Origin: Pseudomonadota bacterium
GTDB lineage: Bacteria > Pseudomonadota > Gammaproteobacteria > Steroidobacterales > Steroidobacteraceae
Assembly (NCBI GenBank): GCA_021808035.1
Contig: JAKBCG010000116.1
Span: forward strand, 1-7,579
Direction: 5' to 3'
DNA length: 7,579 nucleotides
In this document: in pieces, positions 6,746-7,579 of the stretch
How positions within the stretch are numbered: the stretch's first letter is position 1
How the letters are laid out: each line of letters begins with the position of its first letter
Translations under genes and position numbers: made by a program
The notes under the pieces: generated by a model
Databases searched by the model: none
Seen by the model: only the letters and a program-made list of their open reading frames with translations
What the model was told of the DNA's origin: nothing

Positions 6746-7579
6746 TCAGAATTTGTACGAGAAGCTGACGCCGATCGTCCGCGGCCGGTTCACGGTCTCC
6801 ATCTTCACGTACTCCGCGTAGCTCGAGAACAGCACCGCGCGCACGTCGGTCAAATTGCGCCCGTAGAGCTGCGCGCTCCACGCGCCCTTGCCGATGCCGA
6901 GCGACGCGTCGTAGGTCGAGAAGCCCGGATCGTCGAACGCGACGGTGGCGCCTTGCAGCGTCGTGGTCAGATGATCGGTCGTCGCGTAGGAGTGCGCCTG
7001 ATGCGTCGCCGCGACCTGCCAGAACGCGTGGTAGTCGCGGATCCTGAATTCGTAGCGGGCGCGGATGTTCGCCTCGAACGGCGGCGACTGCGACAGCGGC
7101 GTGCCGAGCGCGCCGAACGGGTTCGCTATATTTATCGGCTGGCCGGTGTGCGGGTTCACGAGCGACAGGGTCTTCACGACCTCGCTGCTGTTCCAGGACG
7201 CGGCGCCGCTCACGGTCAACGCGTGGGTCACGCGGGCGATGAACGAGGTCTCGACGCCGCGGACGCGGTAGTTCGGCCCGTTCGTCGTGAAAGTGAGGTT
7301 GCCGGTCACGCCCGGATCGAAGATCTCGATCTGGGTGTTGTTCCAGTTCTCCTGGTAGATCGCGCCGTTGAACATGAACCGGTGATCGAACCATTCGGTC
7401 TTCCAGCCCGCCTCGATGTTCGTCAGGGTGTCGGGTGCATACGCAAGCGGCGGGGTGAACAGCCCGTAGATCGGCGACGACGGCTTGATGATCGACTGCG
7501 CGCGGTTGAACCCGCCCGGACGGAACCCTTGCGACCAGGTCGCATAGACCATCTTGTCGGGCGTGACGTGCCAGGTGAG
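6746..7579 (-). CDS. TonB-dependent outer-membrane receptor, C-terminal part (5' end outside window)
   Basis: The frame runs from the right edge through 277 residues to a TGA at 6748-6746. It is the C-terminal beta-barrel third of a TonB-dependent receptor, which imports iron complexes, vitamins or large organic compounds using TonB energy. Diagnostic pieces are YATWSQGFRPGGFNR at residues 12-26 of the fragment, PDTLTNIEAGWKTEWFDHRF, the NYRVRGVETSF strand pair, LYGRNLTD, and a final NRPRTIGVSFSYKF ending in the aromatic residue needed for barrel insertion. An internal ATG at 7552 is not the start, because coding similarity continues to the edge (WHVTPDKMVY). The plug domain and TonB box are not in the window, so the ligand cannot be judged. 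It is probably transcribed first in the minus-strand block and followed by two hairpins, including an intrinsic terminator. Confidence 0.95.
   Translation of the reverse strand, partial: LTWHVTPDKMVYATWSQGFRPGGFNRAQSIIKPSSPIYGLFTPPLAYAPDTLTNIEAGWKTEWFDHRFMFNGAIYQENWNNTQIEIFDPGVTGNLTFTTNGPNYRVRGVETSFIARVTHALTVSGAASWNSSEVVKTLSLVNPHTGQPINIANPFGALGTPLSQSPPFEANIRARYEFRIRDYHAFWQVAATHQAHSYATTDHLTTTLQGATVAFDDPGFSTYDASLGIGKGAWSAQLYGRNLTDVRAVLFSSYAEYVKMETVNRPRTIGVSFSYKF

Noticed and set aside
6417..7394. 325-codon minus-strand frame spanning the receptor/sulfotransferase gap
   Set aside because: It is out of frame with both real genes, Arg-rich throughout, and reads through both hairpins and the terminator.
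1..7579. CRISPR arrays, tRNA or rRNA genes, insertion sequences, attachment sites
   Set aside because: I saw no regularly spaced repeats, no tRNA-like cloverleaf, no transposase motifs and no terminal inverted repeats. Coding density is close to complete.

Overview
This is a very GC-rich, densely coded window from a Gram-negative bacterium. The evidence is the C-terminal part of a TonB-dependent outer-membrane receptor, two proteins with Sec-type signal peptides, and the strong third-position G/C bias. The mix of receptor, TPR-sulfotransferase and beta-lactamase-fold esterase fits an environmental proteobacterium (for example a steroidobacter, xanthomonad or sphingomonad relative). The sequence alone does not fix the genus.

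Layout. Bases 3-1468 run on the plus strand: the tail of an unidentified gene overlaps by 4 bp (ATGA) an exported serine hydrolase of the class C beta-lactamase/EstB type. A 14-pair hairpin with no T-tract lies between this unit and a convergent minus-strand block. Read in its own direction, the minus-strand block begins at the right edge with the 3' part of a TonB-dependent receptor gene (7579-6746). A 115-bp gap follows, with two hairpins, the second a textbook intrinsic terminator. Then come three tightly packed genes: a TPR-sulfotransferase (6630-4600), an exported homologue of the histidine/phenylalanine ammonia-lyase superfamily (4603-2822), and an MFS transporter resembling the anion:cation symporter (ACS) family (2825-1503). 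The two junctions inside the trio are 4-bp stop/start overlaps (GTGA and TTGA). These fix a GTG start for the lyase-like gene and a TTG start for the transporter.

The most notable protein is the lyase-like one. Its fold-level sequence pattern follows ammonia-lyases closely. However, the Ala-Ser-Gly that forms the MIO electrophile reads Glu-Gly-Asp with one residue lost, other catalytic positions are substituted, and it has a signal peptide where the family is normally cytoplasmic. It therefore looks like an exported, repurposed or catalytically different member.

Taken together, the block has an outer-membrane receptor, a sulfotransferase with PAPS-binding motifs, an envelope lyase-fold protein and an inner-membrane organic-anion permease. 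One inference is a small uptake or modification system for an organic acid, amino-acid-derived or peptide compound. The substrate is not visible in the sequence.
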